DNA of 24,748 bases from Baffinella frigidus (GCA_026770585.1 MU646309.1:1276202-1300949), one strand, 5' to 3'. Shown: positions 6,887 to 16,166, numbered from the stretch's first letter. The notes: generated by a model from the sequence alone, not told the origin. Made by a program: numbers and translations.

Positions 6887-9800
6887 GTTCAACCTCAAAC
6901 CCCAAACCCCAAACCTCAACCCTAAACCCCAAATCCTAAAAACTAAACCCGAAAACCTGAAACCTAAACCCTACGCCACAAAACCCTAAACCCTAAACCC
7001 TAAACCCTAAACCCTAAACCCTAAACCCTAAACCCTAAACCCTAAACCCTAAACCCTAAACCCTAAACCCTACACCCCGAACCCTACATCCTGAACCATA
7101 CACCCTACACCCTACACCCTACGCCCTATACCCTGAGCCCTAAACTCTGAACCCTAAATCATGAACTTTACACCCTACACCCTACACCCTAAACCCTAAT
7201 TCCTGAACCATAAACCACAAATCATCAACCACAAACTATCACCCCGAACCCTACAACCAGAAATCTGAAACCTGAAACCTAGAACCTAAAACCTAAACCA
7301 GGTGATATCCCCTCGTCAATCACGCACCTGCCCCCTGGTGTATCCAACCTCCGAAACCTCAAAACATTCACCCCTCATCTCCAAACCCTGCACCCCAACC
7401 CCCCAGGCTACTCCCCGAAGGAGCTGCTGATCAACACAAAGTGGCTCTCCTACCAGATCGAGCAGAAGGTAACACTAAACCCTATACCATAAAACCTAAA
7501 CCTTAAACTCTAAACCCTAAACCCTCAACCCTAACCCTAAACCCTGAACCTCTAAACTCTAAACCCTAAACGATAAACCCTAAACCCTAAACCCTCAACC
7601 CTAAACCAAAATTCCTGAACCCCAAACAATAAACAATCAACCATAAACAATGAAGCCCAAACCATAAACGATATCCCCAGGTGAAGCCTATGAAGGCAGG
7701 CGTGCCGGCAAACAGTGCCGAGGCTCCCGACAGGCACGCCCCGCACCTGTTGCTAGTCAGATCCTGCCCGGTTTTGCTACCGTCCTTGTCAAACCTGTCG
7801 TTGAGCCTTTTTGGAACACTGTGTTGACTGAAGGTGAAATGTAATGCGGCCGCCTGGAGAGAGTGGCGGGGAAGCGGCTGCGCGTGTGGACTAAAGCTGA
7901 AATATCAAGTGGACTCAAGTTGAAATGTAATGAGGACTAAAGCTGAAATACAAAGGGGCACTCTGGAGAGAGTGGAGGGGACGTGGCTGCAGTCTGGTCC
8001 GGCCCGACTATGTTAACTAGTCTGATCCGGCGGGGTTATGTGACCTTGGGCTACAGCTGTCATGTAATGCGGCAGTCTGGCGAGGGTGGAGGGAAAGGTA
8101 CCCTGTGCGGACTAACGCTGAAATGCGCAAACTAACGATGAAATGCGCTGTTTTTGGCACTCGGTGTGGACTGACGCTGCAATGTAATGGAACATTCTGG
8201 AGAAAGCGGAGAGGAAGCTGCGTGTGGCGTACTGCGCATGGGGAAAGTGTGGGGAATGTGCTCGCTCGCTCTAAACCCTAAACCCCAAACCCTACAGCCG
8301 GGAGAGGGTGGAGGGGAAGGGGCTACGCGTGGCGTACCCTAAACCCTAAACACTAAACACTAAACCCTAAACCCTAAACCCTAAACCCTAAAACCTACGC
8401 CCTCAGCCCTCAAACCTGAACCCTAAGCCCTGAACCCTAAGCCCTGAACCCTAACCCTAACCTCTAAACCCTAAATCCTAAACCCTCAACTCTGAACCCT
8501 GTAATGCGGCAGTCTGGAGAGGGTGGAGGGGAAGAGGCTGCGAGTGGCGTACATCAACGGCGCGGGATTCCACAATGGCACCACCACTTCGCGGTACTAC
8601 CCTACACCCTCAATTCTCGATCCTCAACCCTCACCCCTCGACCATAACCCCAAAAACTGTGTGTAATGCAACCAGTGATCTGCAGATGTGGTGGTGGTGC
8701 CTCAATGGCACCACCACTTCGCGGTGCTACCCTACACCCTAAACTTTAAACCCTCAACCCTCAACCTCAAACCTCAACCTACACCCTGAGCCCTAGCTCT
8801 TCCTGCGTTTCATTCGTCCTTGAAAGTATTCAAGAGCTGACATCCAGTGCAAAACGGCGAGCAGAAATCCCTGAGGACGAGGCATGATAAACTTCATGCA
8901 GCGCCAGGAACCCTAGGCACAGCATAAAACCTTGATTAATTCAATCGGCGTTCACCTAACTCGGTGGTCGCCCCAGCACGGGGAGACATCTGATTGGATC
9001 GGTTGTCTGCAGATGCATGCGGTCGATGTTCGGGCACCACGACAAGAAGTCGATGTTTGTGATTGGCTTGCCCCTCTCGCACGACGACAAGTCTCCCGAG
9101 CGCGCCGATATTCAGTACTCCCTAAACCCTAAACCCGAAACCCTAAACCCCAAACTTCGACCCCCGAACCCCAAACCCCAAACCCCAAACCCCAAACCCC
9201 AAAATCCAAAATCTAAAACCCAAAACCCAAAACCCAAAACCCAAAACCCAAAACCCAAAACCCAAAACCCAAAACCTAAACCCTAAACTCTGAACCCTAA
9301 ACCCCAAACCCTAGACCCTAAACCATAAACCCCAAACCCAAAACCCCAAACCCACAAACCCAAAACCCAGAAACCCCAAAACCCAAACGCTCAACCCCAA
9401 ACCCCAAACCCTAAACCCCAAACCCTGAACCATAAACCATAAACCCGAAACCAGGAAAGTGTGCGACGGGTGGGTGGAAGCAGCCGCGTTGACCGACGAG
9501 CAGGTGTTTATTGATTAGGTCTTAGGGTTTAGGATTTAGGGTTCAGGGGGTTAGAGTTTCCCCTGAACAGGGTCCAGGGGTTTTATCAGGACAGCATACT
9601 TTATGGGTTCAGGGGTTTTATCAGGACAGCATGGTTGAGGGGTCCAGTGTCTAGGGTTTAGCGTCGGGTGCAGTCGACTGAATCAGGAGTGTGAGAAGGC
9701 CAGGATGGTGTGGCTGTGCGTGGGGTTGAGGCTTTTGAGTCGGGAGCAGTTGACTAATCCGCGCGATCCCTAGTACTGTCCCTGCCCGGTCGCGTCCCGC

Positions 9801-12800
9801 CGTGGTAGGTCATTTAGGTCATTTGGGTTCTTTTAACTCCCACCATAGGCGGACACTGGAACTTGTTCTGCAGGAAATCCATGTGCAGACCTGTCCGGAC
9901 TAGTCAAGTGCCGCGGAATGCGCAGGCTCGTCGTATGACTGCCCGTATAATGTATGTGTGAAGGTGAGTTGAGCCTAGCGTTGCCGAGTTCGTCGTACGA
10001 CTGGCCGTATGATATATGTGTGAAGGTGAGTTGAGCCTAGCGTTGCCGAGCAGGTGGCCGCGGAGATTTCGAAGCAGCAAGTGCAGATCCTGGTCGACAC
10101 TACGGGCTACACCATGAAGCAGGTTGCCCTAAACCCTAAACCCTGAACCTGAAACCTGGAACCCGGAACCCTGGACCCTAAACCCTGCACCCTGCACCCT
10201 AAACCATAAACCATAAACCATAAACCAAAAATCTTCAACCTTAAACCCTGAACCCGAACCTCTGACCCCTAAACCCGAAACCTGAAACCCGAAACCCGAA
10301 ACGCTCAACACTCAACCCTAAACCCCAAACCCTAAACCCTAAACCCTAAATCCCAAATCCTCAACTCTTCACCCGAAACCCCAACGCCGAAACCCCAAAC
10401 ACTAAACCCGAAACCTCGGGAGTCCTTGGCAGAGGACGGAGACGATCGCGCTCGCGCGCGTGCCGATCACTGTGTCCTTCCACGGCTTCCCCGGTATCAG
10501 GCAACGCCTAAAGTCATCAGATAGTTGACTAGAAATATCTCTGGATCCGGCGGTTGGTCCTCGACAGTTCTCAGGAGGCGCGGTATCCTACATCCTATAC
10601 CTTAAACCCTACACCATCGCCCCTGAATCCTGATGCGCTTGCGGGCCTGCCGATCGTTGTATCCTTCCACGGCTTTCCCGGTGCCCTAACCCCTATACCT
10701 TAAACCATAAACCATGAACCCTAACCCCTAACCCCTGAAACCAGAACCAGAAACCAGAAACCAGAAACCAGAAACCAGAGACCATCAACCAGAAACCAGA
10801 AACCAGAAACCAGAAACCAGAAACCAGAAACTTCACACCATAAACCATAAACCATAAACCATAAACCATAAACCCTCAACACGCCCTTCCTATTTTCAGA
10901 CTGCAGGCTATGTTTTCAGTGAGCGTCGGCAGCATCATCCAACGCTGCGCGGGCAGTCAACTTTGCGGGACTGGTCAATTTTGTGGGATAGTCAACTTAC
11001 CGGGGACTCCCTTCCGCAGGCACGATGGGCGCGAGGTTCATCGACTACTTGTTCGCTGACCGGTACGGCCGATTCAAAAGTCAACTCCGTGGGAAACCCT
11101 CTGTGGGCTCGAGATTTTTGGAGCTTTTGCCAACCACTTAACAGGCACCGAGGTCCTTTTCGACCGGATTTCCGGGCGAGATTCTGGTTGGGTTCCACAG
11201 CAAAAGATAAGACTTGTACCATAATCGTTTAGATGGACCGTTTCACGAAGTCCCTGGTGGCTACTAAGTGGAGGGTTGACTTATGATTGGGCCGCGTCTA
11301 CGTCTTAGATCTCCTTCTACTGCAAATCCACAGATGATGTCTCGAATTCTCCAGACAAGACACTAGAAGTACTTGCAAGTAACTTTTGACGATTTTTGGA
11401 TAGATTCTTGGGAAGGAAATTGCCTTTTGACGATGAAGCTGAAGCCGTTCAAGGACACCAGCGTGTCATTGATATTTTGAGACTTCCCCTGTGGGTTCGC
11501 AGTAGTTTTCTGGTCCTGGTGGGCGTTCTGGAACGGTCACATGTTCCAGACTAACGCTTGACCCTCTGTGATTGATCGCGATTTTTGTATCTCACAGCAC
11601 TACCGTGGAAGGCTTGTGTGGGAAATCTTTCCTGATCGTTCCACGGTGGTAGTGCTGTGCGATTGATCTATCACCCTACCGTGTTTTCAAGGTACACGTT
11701 CCAGCCGGAGGCAGCCGCGTTCTGCCGCGAAAAGCTCGCGATCACGCCGTACAGCACTAAAACAATTTTAAAAGCAATTCCGGGACTTTTAAAGCCCTAT
11801 ACTGTTGAGTATTATAAATTGTGTACGGAGTCGCGTCCAAATATAACGTAAGATTGTTGCATGGTTAGGTACACGTTCCAGCCGGAGGCAGCCGCGTTCT
11901 ACCGCGAGAAGCTGGCGATTACGCCGTACACGTACCTCATCAACTCCCACCGCACCGCTCGCCGCGAGGTGCTCTTCCACCCTCAACTGAAACCGTGGAC
12001 CATGGACTATGCACCCTGAACCCTCAACCATGAACCTTGAACCCTGCATCCTGAACAATGGACCATGAACCTTGAACCATGGACCTTGAACCCTGAACCA
12101 TGAACCATGAATCCTGAATCCTGAATCCTGAACTGCAAACTCTGAACCATCAGCCCTAAACATAACACCCTCAATCCTAAATCCTAAACCCCACAACGCA
12201 AACCCTACACCAGGTGTTAGCGAAGGGGGGGCCTACGCGAGAGGAGGCGGGCTTCCAAAAAGACGACCTGGTTTTCGCAAGTTTTAACCAGCTGTACAAG
12301 GTCGAGCCGAAGGTGCTCTAATCCATAAACCTTAAATCCTGAGCCCCAAACCCCAAACCCTAAACCTTAAACCATGAACCATGAACCATGAACCATGAAC
12401 CATGAACCATGAACCATAAACCTAAACCCCAACCACAACCCTAAACCTTAAACCCTAAACCCTAAACCCTAAACCCTAAACCCTAGACCCTAAACCTTAA
12501 ACCTTAAACCTTAAACCCTAATCCATAATCCCTAAACCCTAAACCCTAAACCCTAAACCCTCATCCCTAATCCCTAATCCCCAACCCCTAAACCCTCAAC
12601 CAGGTGTGGGGCACGTGGATGGGGGTGATGAAGAAGGTACTAAACGCCCTAAACCCTAAACCCCAAACCCTGAACCCTAAACCCTAAGCCCTAACCCTCA
12701 ACCCTAAATCCTAGGTACCAAACGCCAAGCTTTGGATGCTCTCCTTCTCAAAGGCGGCGTACAAGTACCTCGAAAAGTCTGCCAAAGCACATGGCGTTGA

Positions 12801-14059
12801 TGCGGGTACCCCCAAACCCTAAACCCCAAAACCCCAAACCGTACACTAAGTTTAGGGTTCAGGGCCAAAACTATCAACCATAAACCATACACTGCCAACC
12901 ACAAACCATAAACCATGCGTCATACACCACACACCATACACCATACACCATACGCCATACACCTTACACCATGCATCATACACCATACACCATACACCAT
13001 ACACCATACACCATACACCATACACCATACACCATACACCATACACCATACACCATACACCANNNNNNNNNNNNNNNNNNNNNNNNNNNNNNNNNNNNNN
13101 NNNNNNNNNNNNNNNNNNNNNNNNNNNNNNNNNNNNNNNNNNNNNNNNNNNNNNNNNNNNNNNNNNNNNNNNNNNNNNNNNNNNNNNNNNNNCACCATAC
13201 ACCATACACCATACACCATACACCATACACCATACACCTTCAACCATACAACATAAACCACACACCATAAACCACGCACCATGAACCCTAAACCATACAC
13301 CATAAACCGTACACCATAAAGCCCAAACCATAAACCAGGGCGGCTCAAGTTCGACGCGAAGTTCCCGACAGAGACGGAGTTCCTGATCAAGCGGCACGCA
13401 GACCTCTTCCTCGACACCCCGCTCTTCAACGCGCACACCACGGGTGCGAACCAAATTGAATCAAATCAAATTGATTCAAATCAAATTGGTTCAAATCAAA
13501 TTGGTTCAAATCAAATTGATTCAAATCAGATTGATTGGACGCCCATACACACCACCCTTTCTCCCGTGCCCCCAGCCCCCTCACCGTTGCGTTCTCACGG
13601 ACTCACGGGCGACACCCTGACCCCGAAACCCGAAACCCGAAACCCGAAACCCGAAACCCAAAACCCGAATCCCGAACCCCGAAACCCGAAACCTTTAGCC
13701 TCACCCCTCACCCGGCAGGGGGGGACGTGCTCTGGGCGGGGATCCCCGTAGTGACGCTCCCCGGCGAGAACTTCGCGCAGCGCGTCGCCGCAGGCCTCCT
13801 AGCGTCCGCGGGCGCCGGCCTCGAGAACACGCTCATCGCCCGCACCCACGACGACTACGCCGCGCTGCTCCTCCGCCTCGCGGCCCGCCCGAACGCGCTC
13901 GCTAAGATCCGTAGCGCTCTCGAGGCGGCGCGGGAGGCGGCGCCGCTCTTTGATACTAAGCTGCTCACGTCGCATGTGGAGCAAGGGGAGAAGCTCATGT
14001 GGGAGGTTTATGCGGCGGGGGAGAAGCCGATGCATGTCATCGTTCACCCCCGGGTGTGA
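6103..14059 (+). CDS. O-GlcNAc transferase-like GT41 protein with signal peptide, 15 exons
   Basis: Fifteen exons total 2088 coding bases: 695 residues plus stop, every phase matching. Residues 1-21 (MGVCALFLLVLCVAPAVVVA) form a typical signal peptide. Residues about 22-210 hold four to five TPR repeats. The GT41 catalytic domain follows in family order: RLRVAYING, MRSMFGHHDKKS, QILVDTTGYT, LARVPITVSFHGFPG, FIDYLFADR, FNQLYK (about 497-502), VPNAKLWML, LFLDTPLFNAHTTG (HTT near 580), DVLWAGIPVVTLPGENFAQRVA, and a closing WEVYAAG. Family enzymes move GlcNAc or fucose from a nucleotide sugar to Ser/Thr; Gln and Lys of FNQLYK and the HTTG loop bind the nucleotide. It is closest to animal OGT and plant SEC by memory. 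A secretory signal is unusual, since OGT acts in cytosol and nucleus. ATGs at 6067 or 6010 would hide the signal behind a 12- or 31-residue extension. Confidence 0.92.
6887..7406 (+). repeat. CCCTAAA array filling GT41 intron 1
   Basis: A run of perfect AAACCCT units (about 6985-7070) sits inside degenerate variants (TACACCC, AAACCTG, AACCAT). The intron ends CCCCCCAG. Confidence 0.95.
7407..7468 (+). CDS. GT41 gene exon 2
   Basis: With the split Gly it reads YSPKELLINTKWLSYQIEQK, in the place of the OGT segment before the catalytic core (LSHGFRKAIAERH). Donor GTAACA, phase 0. Confidence 0.85.
7469..7680 (+). repeat. CCCTAAA array in GT41 intron 2
   Basis: Degenerate AAACCCT units throughout, passing into AAACCAT and AAACAAT variants before the acceptor ATCCCCAG. 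Confidence 0.9.
7681..7748 (+). CDS. GT41 gene exon 3
   Basis: Twenty-two codons plus two bases (VKPMKAGVPANSAEAPDRH…). Low conservation is expected here. Donor GTTGCT in phase 2 fits exon 4 exactly. Confidence 0.75.
7838..8340 (+). repeat. five decayed copies of GT41 exon 4 start in intron 3
   Basis: The motif CTGGAGAGGGTGGAGGGGAA with GCTGCGCGTGGCGTAC occurs, more or less mutated, near 7853, 7962, 8073, 8195 and 8300 before the real exon at 8513. Most copies are preceded by AATGTAATGCGGCAGT, and several are followed by a GTGGACTAAAGCTGAAAT segment. Confidence 0.85.
8270..8505 (+). repeat. CCCTAAA array in GT41 intron 3
   Basis: AAACCCT and CTGAACC-type heptamers interleaved with one decayed exon copy. 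Confidence 0.85.
8513..8593 (+). CDS. GT41 gene exon 4
   Basis: Acceptor GCGGCAG. Reads LERVEGKRLRVAYINGAGFH then NGTTTS, matching GRLRVGYVSSDFGNHPTSH. Ends CG in phase 2 at donor GTACTA. The His-rich catalytic loop of the family (NHPTSH) is altered here. Confidence 0.85.
8594..9012 (+). other. GT41 intron 4 with copy of exon 4 end
   Basis: The last bases of exon 4 with its donor (CAATGGCACCACCACTTCGC, GGT…) are repeated at 8704-8730, followed by the same CTACCCTACACCCT. The rest is short heptamer arrays and unassigned sequence to the acceptor CTGCAG. Confidence 0.75.
9013..9114 (+). CDS. GT41 gene exon 5
   Basis: Begins by completing the Arg codon, then CMRSMFGHHDKKSMFVIG and LPLSHDDKSPERADI, in place of [26 protein letters not shown] of OGT. 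Donor GTACTC, phase 2. Confidence 0.85.
9115..9454 (+). repeat. heptamer array filling GT41 intron 5
   Basis: CCCAAAA-type units (9180-9275) grade into AAACCCT variants. The intron ends AAACCAG, a repeat-like unit that serves as the splice acceptor. Confidence 0.95.
9455..9503 (+). CDS. GT41 gene exon 6
   Basis: Sixteen codons after the split Gln, KVCDGWVEAAALTDEQ, matching RVKVMAEANHFIDLS. Donor GTGTTT, phase 0. Confidence 0.8.
9504..10053 (+). other. GT41 intron 6 (repeats and introner-like element)
   Basis: Contains short G-rich heptamers (9519-9550), a duplicated GGGGTTTTATCAGGACAGCAT (9576, 9608), the introner-like element at 9805-9873, and a ~65-base tandem duplication ending GTTGAGCCTAGCGTTGCCGAG (9930-10053) whose second copy leads into the acceptor. 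Confidence 0.7.
9805..9873 (+). mobile_element. introner-like element copy nested in GT41 intron 6
   Basis: GTAGGTCATTTAGGTCATTT … CATAGGCGGACACTGGAACT … CTGCAG, 69 bases from GT to AG. It is the best match to the intron at 22490. Confidence 0.7.
10054..10122 (+). CDS. GT41 gene exon 7
   Basis: Twenty-three codons, VAAEISKQQVQILVDTTGYT then MKQ, matching [20 protein letters not shown]. Phase 0 at both ends; donor GTTGCC. Confidence 0.9.
10123..10432 (+). repeat. heptamer array in GT41 intron 7
   Basis: AAACCCT, AAACCAT and CCCGAAA-type units throughout. Confidence 0.9.
10433..10493 (+). CDS. GT41 gene exon 8
   Basis: RTETIALARVPITVSFHGFP plus G, matching ELFALRPAPIQAMWLGYPG. Acceptor TTGGCAG, donor GTATCA, phase 1. 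Confidence 0.9.
10570..10880 (+). repeat. heptamer arrays (AAACCAG, AAACCAT) in GT41 intron 8
   Basis: The run 10735-10830 is mostly AAACCAG units and 10835-10875 mostly AAACCAT. These are the same seven-base period with changed bases. Confidence 0.9.
10634..10680 (+). pseudogene. copy of GT41 exon 8
   Basis: Reads ALAGLPIVVSFHGFPG, nearly the end of exon 8, and is followed by GTGCCC in the donor position. The changes from exon 8 are largely silent or conservative. No AG lies just upstream, so it seems to lack an acceptor. Confidence 0.8.
11020..11062 (+). CDS. GT41 gene exon 9
   Basis: Forty-three bases; after the split Gly it reads TMGARFIDYLFAD, matching GTSGALFMDYIITD. Acceptor CCGCAG, donor GTACGG, phase 2. 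Confidence 0.9.
11593..11659. repeat. hairpin in GT41 intron 9
   Basis: Eighteen-base arms (11593-11610, 11639-11659), outer context GATTGATC on both sides. Possibly a tiny MITE. Confidence 0.65.
11692..11755 (+). pseudogene. partial copy of GT41 exon 10
   Basis: Reads YTFQPEAAAFCREKLAITPY after TTCAAG, against YTFQPEAAAFYREKLAITPY in exon 10. Similarity stops abruptly after GCCGTACA. About 60 of 64 bases match by eye. Confidence 0.85.
11869..11968 (+). CDS. GT41 gene exon 10
   Basis: YTFQPEAAAFYREKLAITPY then TYLINSHRTARRE, matching QYSEKLAYMPHTFFIGDH. Acceptor GGTTAG; donor GTGCTC in phase 0 fits exon 11. Confidence 0.9.
11980..12213 (+). repeat. heptamer array in GT41 intron 10
   Basis: AACCCTG, ACCATGA and ATCCTGA units, ending CTACACCAG at the acceptor. 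Confidence 0.9.
12214..12312 (+). CDS. GT41 gene exon 11 (FNQLYK)
   Basis: VLAKGGPTREEAGFQKDDLV then FASFNQLYKVEPK. FNQLYK is the most diagnostic GT41 motif, and its Gln and Lys contact the nucleotide. Phase 0 at both ends; donor GTGCTC. Confidence 0.95.
12313..12603 (+). repeat. heptamer array in GT41 intron 11
   Basis: AACCATG units (12370-12415) then AAACCCT units, ending CTCAACCAG. Confidence 0.9.
12604..12636 (+). CDS. GT41 gene exon 12
   Basis: Eleven codons, VWGTWMGVMKK, matching FNTWCNILKR. Phase 0 at both ends; donor GTACTA. Confidence 0.85.
12637..12714 (+). repeat. heptamer array in GT41 intron 12
   Basis: A 78-base intron made almost wholly of AAACCCT-type units, ending ATCCTAG. 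Confidence 0.85.
12715..12805 (+). CDS. GT41 gene exon 13
   Basis: VPNAKLWMLSFSKAAYKYLE then KSAKAHGVDA, matching VPNSALWLLRFP…AQGVQ. Donor GTACCC, phase 1. Confidence 0.9.
12806..13338 (+). repeat. ACACCAT array with assembly gap in GT41 intron 13
   Basis: Near-perfect ACACCAT heptamers flank a run of 130 Ns (13063-13192). The edges are AAACCAT-type units, and the intron ends AAACCAG. The array has probably collapsed in assembly, so its true length is unknown. Confidence 0.95.
13339..13443 (+). CDS. GT41 gene exon 14 (HTTG)
   Basis: RLKFDAKFPTETEFLIKRHA then DLFLDTPLFNAHTT, matching RRSSLADLFLDTPLCNAHTTG. The HTT nucleotide-binding loop is intact. The segment that in animal OGT reads EEHVRR lacks the His here. 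Donor GTGCGA, phase 1. Confidence 0.95.
13444..13718 (+). repeat. 15-base and CCCGAAA repeats in GT41 intron 14
   Basis: About five copies of ATTGGTTCAAATCAA at 13455-13535, then CCCGAAA heptamers at 13618-13695, then acceptor CCGGCAG. Confidence 0.9.
13719..14059 (+). CDS. GT41 gene terminal exon 15
   Basis: Begins GDVLWAGIPVVTLPGENFAQ, matching MDVLWAGTPMVTMPGE of OGT, continues through APLFDTK and closes WEVYAAGEKP before TGA. The C terminus aligns with animal OGT over its whole length. Confidence 0.95.
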
Positions 14060-14073
14060 CCCGCTCAGCCGTA

Positions 14074-14190
14074 CAGGGGTACCTCGCTCATAAGAAACGC
14101 CCACCCCCCTAGGACCACCAGAGGGCCCTAGGCATAGCCCTACTGTAGGGTCCTAGGAGGAGGCGGTTTCTTATGAGCGAGGTACCCCTG
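14074..14190. mobile_element. MITE-like element, CAGGGGTACC ends
   Basis: Terminal inverted repeat of about 26 bases starting CAGGGGTACCTCGCTCATAA, 117 bases long, flanked by TA on both sides. The core has CCTAGG palindromes. It sits in the 3' flank or UTR of the GT41 gene. Related copies lie at 22604 and 22756. Confidence 0.9.
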
Positions 14191-14232
14191 TAGCCTCTGT
14201 GGGGATGCGTGCATGGCGGCGGTGTTCGTATT

Positions 14233-14238
14233 AATAAA
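14233..14238 (+). terminator. possible polyadenylation signal of GT41 gene
   Basis: AATAAA 174 bases after the stop codon, just past the MITE. It is only a motif match, and this lineage's signal is unknown. Confidence 0.25.
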
Positions 14239-14976
14239 GGTCTGAGGCACCACAGACAAAATCAAAACAGAAGTACCACGCATTTACTCAGCGCTGCCGC
14301 AGGCGAGCGCCGCCTCTGCTCGCTGCGGCTTGTGTTTTTTCAAACTGCGTTCTTGGTCTTGGCGGAGCGCACAGGTTGGAGATAGGGAAGGAGTTTGGAG
14401 GGAAGGTTGGGGAGAGGGAAGGAAAGGCTCTTCAGTGTCCACACACATCCCATATGCCCTACCGTAGGGCCCTAGGACCTGCCTAGGACCTCATGGTGGT
14501 CAATTTCGACCGCCTCGCCACTTCAGGGGTATAAATAGTCCCTTTCCCCAATTTTTAGTGTGATCAGCAAACATGCGATTCGCCCTGGTCCTTTTCAACC
14601 CTCAAAATATGTCTCTACCCCCACAGCACCCCCTGGGGTCTTCCTCGTCTGAGTTTCATGAGTTTTGCTGCCCCAGAATAGCCGCTTATATGACCAGTCC
14701 CATGTCCGTTTCATTATCAGTCTACTCCTTGGTCTGTGTACGTATGCCACTGGGTACATAACTATGTAGTGCTGTGGTCAGAGTTCTTCATCCTACCTTC
14801 CTACCCACACTACCCACACTAAACACACCTCACCCCCAATGCCAAAAGGCCGAGGTACACACTGCACCTAAGGAGAGGTTGTCTAGCATTATCCACAAGA
14901 TTTCGCCCTTGCTTCAAAAACGCATTTTGCCCTTGCTTCAAAAACGTTGAAGCTGGAGGAGCAGAGGCTATTTTTT

Positions 14977-15031
14977 AGGTCCTTCAGGTTTTTTACACTC
15001 CCACCATAGGCGAACACCGGAACTTGACTGC
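14977..15031 (+). repeat. introner-like element fragment
   Basis: AGGTCCTTCAGGTTTTTTAC, then CCACCATAGGCGAACACCGG and AACTTGACTGCAA. It lies between genes and its AG end is lost. Confidence 0.65.
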
Positions 15032-15453
15032 AAAAAAGCCATGCTTACTTTCGGATCACATCAGGCCCCCCGGTGCAGAGGATCGCGGTATATCACGCAG
15101 AGACACGACGCTGTGCCGCCCTCTGCCCTGTTTTCACATTTTTCATGACCGTTTGCGCAAGCCTGTGGCCGGGTTCGACGATTTCATCACGACTGGGGTT
15201 ACTTGAAAGAAAAATGTACGCTAGAGTAAACCTGGGCTCTTAAGATCGTACGGCGTGATATGCCTTATGGTCAAGTGATCCCTTCAGAGCCTTGGACGTG
15301 TTGGGATGGGAGATTCCCCCGTACAAGCAGGTTTCCCCGTACACACGACTATGGATAAACAGGGGGACGGTTCTGGTGCAGAGGCTAAAATGCTCTTATG
15401 ATTGCCGCCCAGGTGTAGAGCATGCCCGATTTGTGATTCTAACATGGGAGCCT

Positions 15454-15748
15454 GCTTTTTGGATTTAATCTCGGCAGATGGCTAAATCAATTCATTTTCA
15501 AAAGGAGGCTCAACAGAATAAATTAGTTCCGGCATAGTAAATTTGATTAAGCCTTCTAATTAAATAAAAATGATGACCAAGGAACTGATTTTTTGGATTT
15601 AATCTCGGCAGATGTTTTGGATTTAATCTCGGCAGATGGCTAAATCAATTCATTTTCAAAAGGAGGCTCAACAGAATAAATTAGTTCCGGCATAGTAAAT
15701 TTGATTAAGCCTTCTAATTGAATAAAAATGATGATCAAGGAACTGAAT
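15454..15748. repeat. AT-rich tandem duplication
   Basis: Two copies of about 135 bases (GGATTTAATCTCGGCAGATG … AAGGAACTGA), almost identical, with the first 23 bases present once more between them. The composition is far more AT-rich than the surroundings. Confidence 0.9.
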
Positions 15749-16166
15749 TTAGTAGGTCTGGGGGCTTGAGGAGAGGGAAGGTCTCCCCTGCAGCGCCCCT
15801 GCAGAGGACTCACCGAGCTTAGCAAGGACGAAGAGGAGGAGGGCCAATGCATGCATCACGACGCAGAGGAAATTTCTAAGCCATAAAAAGAGTAAGCATT
15901 TTGAAGATGACAAGACAAGCGTGACCCCGAAGATAAATGCCGCGCAAGATTTTTTGCGCGCAAGATTTTTTTGCGATCTGTCCTTTAGGTCCTTTAGGTT
16001 TTGATTTCTCCCAACATATGCTAACGACACGGCATTTTCGCTTTTGAATCGCATTGAGCTCTCCAGTGCCAAGGCTCGTGAAGAGGGGATAAAGGGTGGT
16101 TCTTTTGGGGTGTTTGAGTTAGACCAAACAGGTACAGGCTCGCACACACACCAAAGCTCATGGTAA

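Larger units (their letters stand above)
11063..11868 (+). other. GT41 intron 9 with hairpin and exon copy
   Basis: No heptamer array. Holds a hairpin at 11593-11659 (CACAGCACTACCGTGGAA and its inverse complement with a 3-base bulge), a partial exon 10 copy, and AT-rich sequence just before the acceptor GGTTAG. Confidence 0.7.
14192..16166. other. intergenic region with repeats
   Basis: No exon can be supported. Holds MITE fragments with CCTAGG (14450-14500), a 24-base tandem pair (CCCTTGCTTCAAAAACG, 14905-14950), introner-like fragments near 14977 and 15979, and an AT-rich duplication at 15454-15748. Short open frames here have no coding character. Confidence 0.6.

Noticed and set aside
6985-7075. 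Perfect CCCTAAA run as a chromosome end
   Set aside because: It lies between exons 1 and 2 of one gene with matching phases, so it is interstitial.
12890-13330. CRISPR-like regular repeats
   Set aside because: There are no spacers. The units are contiguous seven-base tandem repeats.
12852-13454. Long open frames on both strands (repeating MVYGVWC and HHTPYTI peptides)
   Set aside because: They are translations of the ACACCAT array and run across the Ns.
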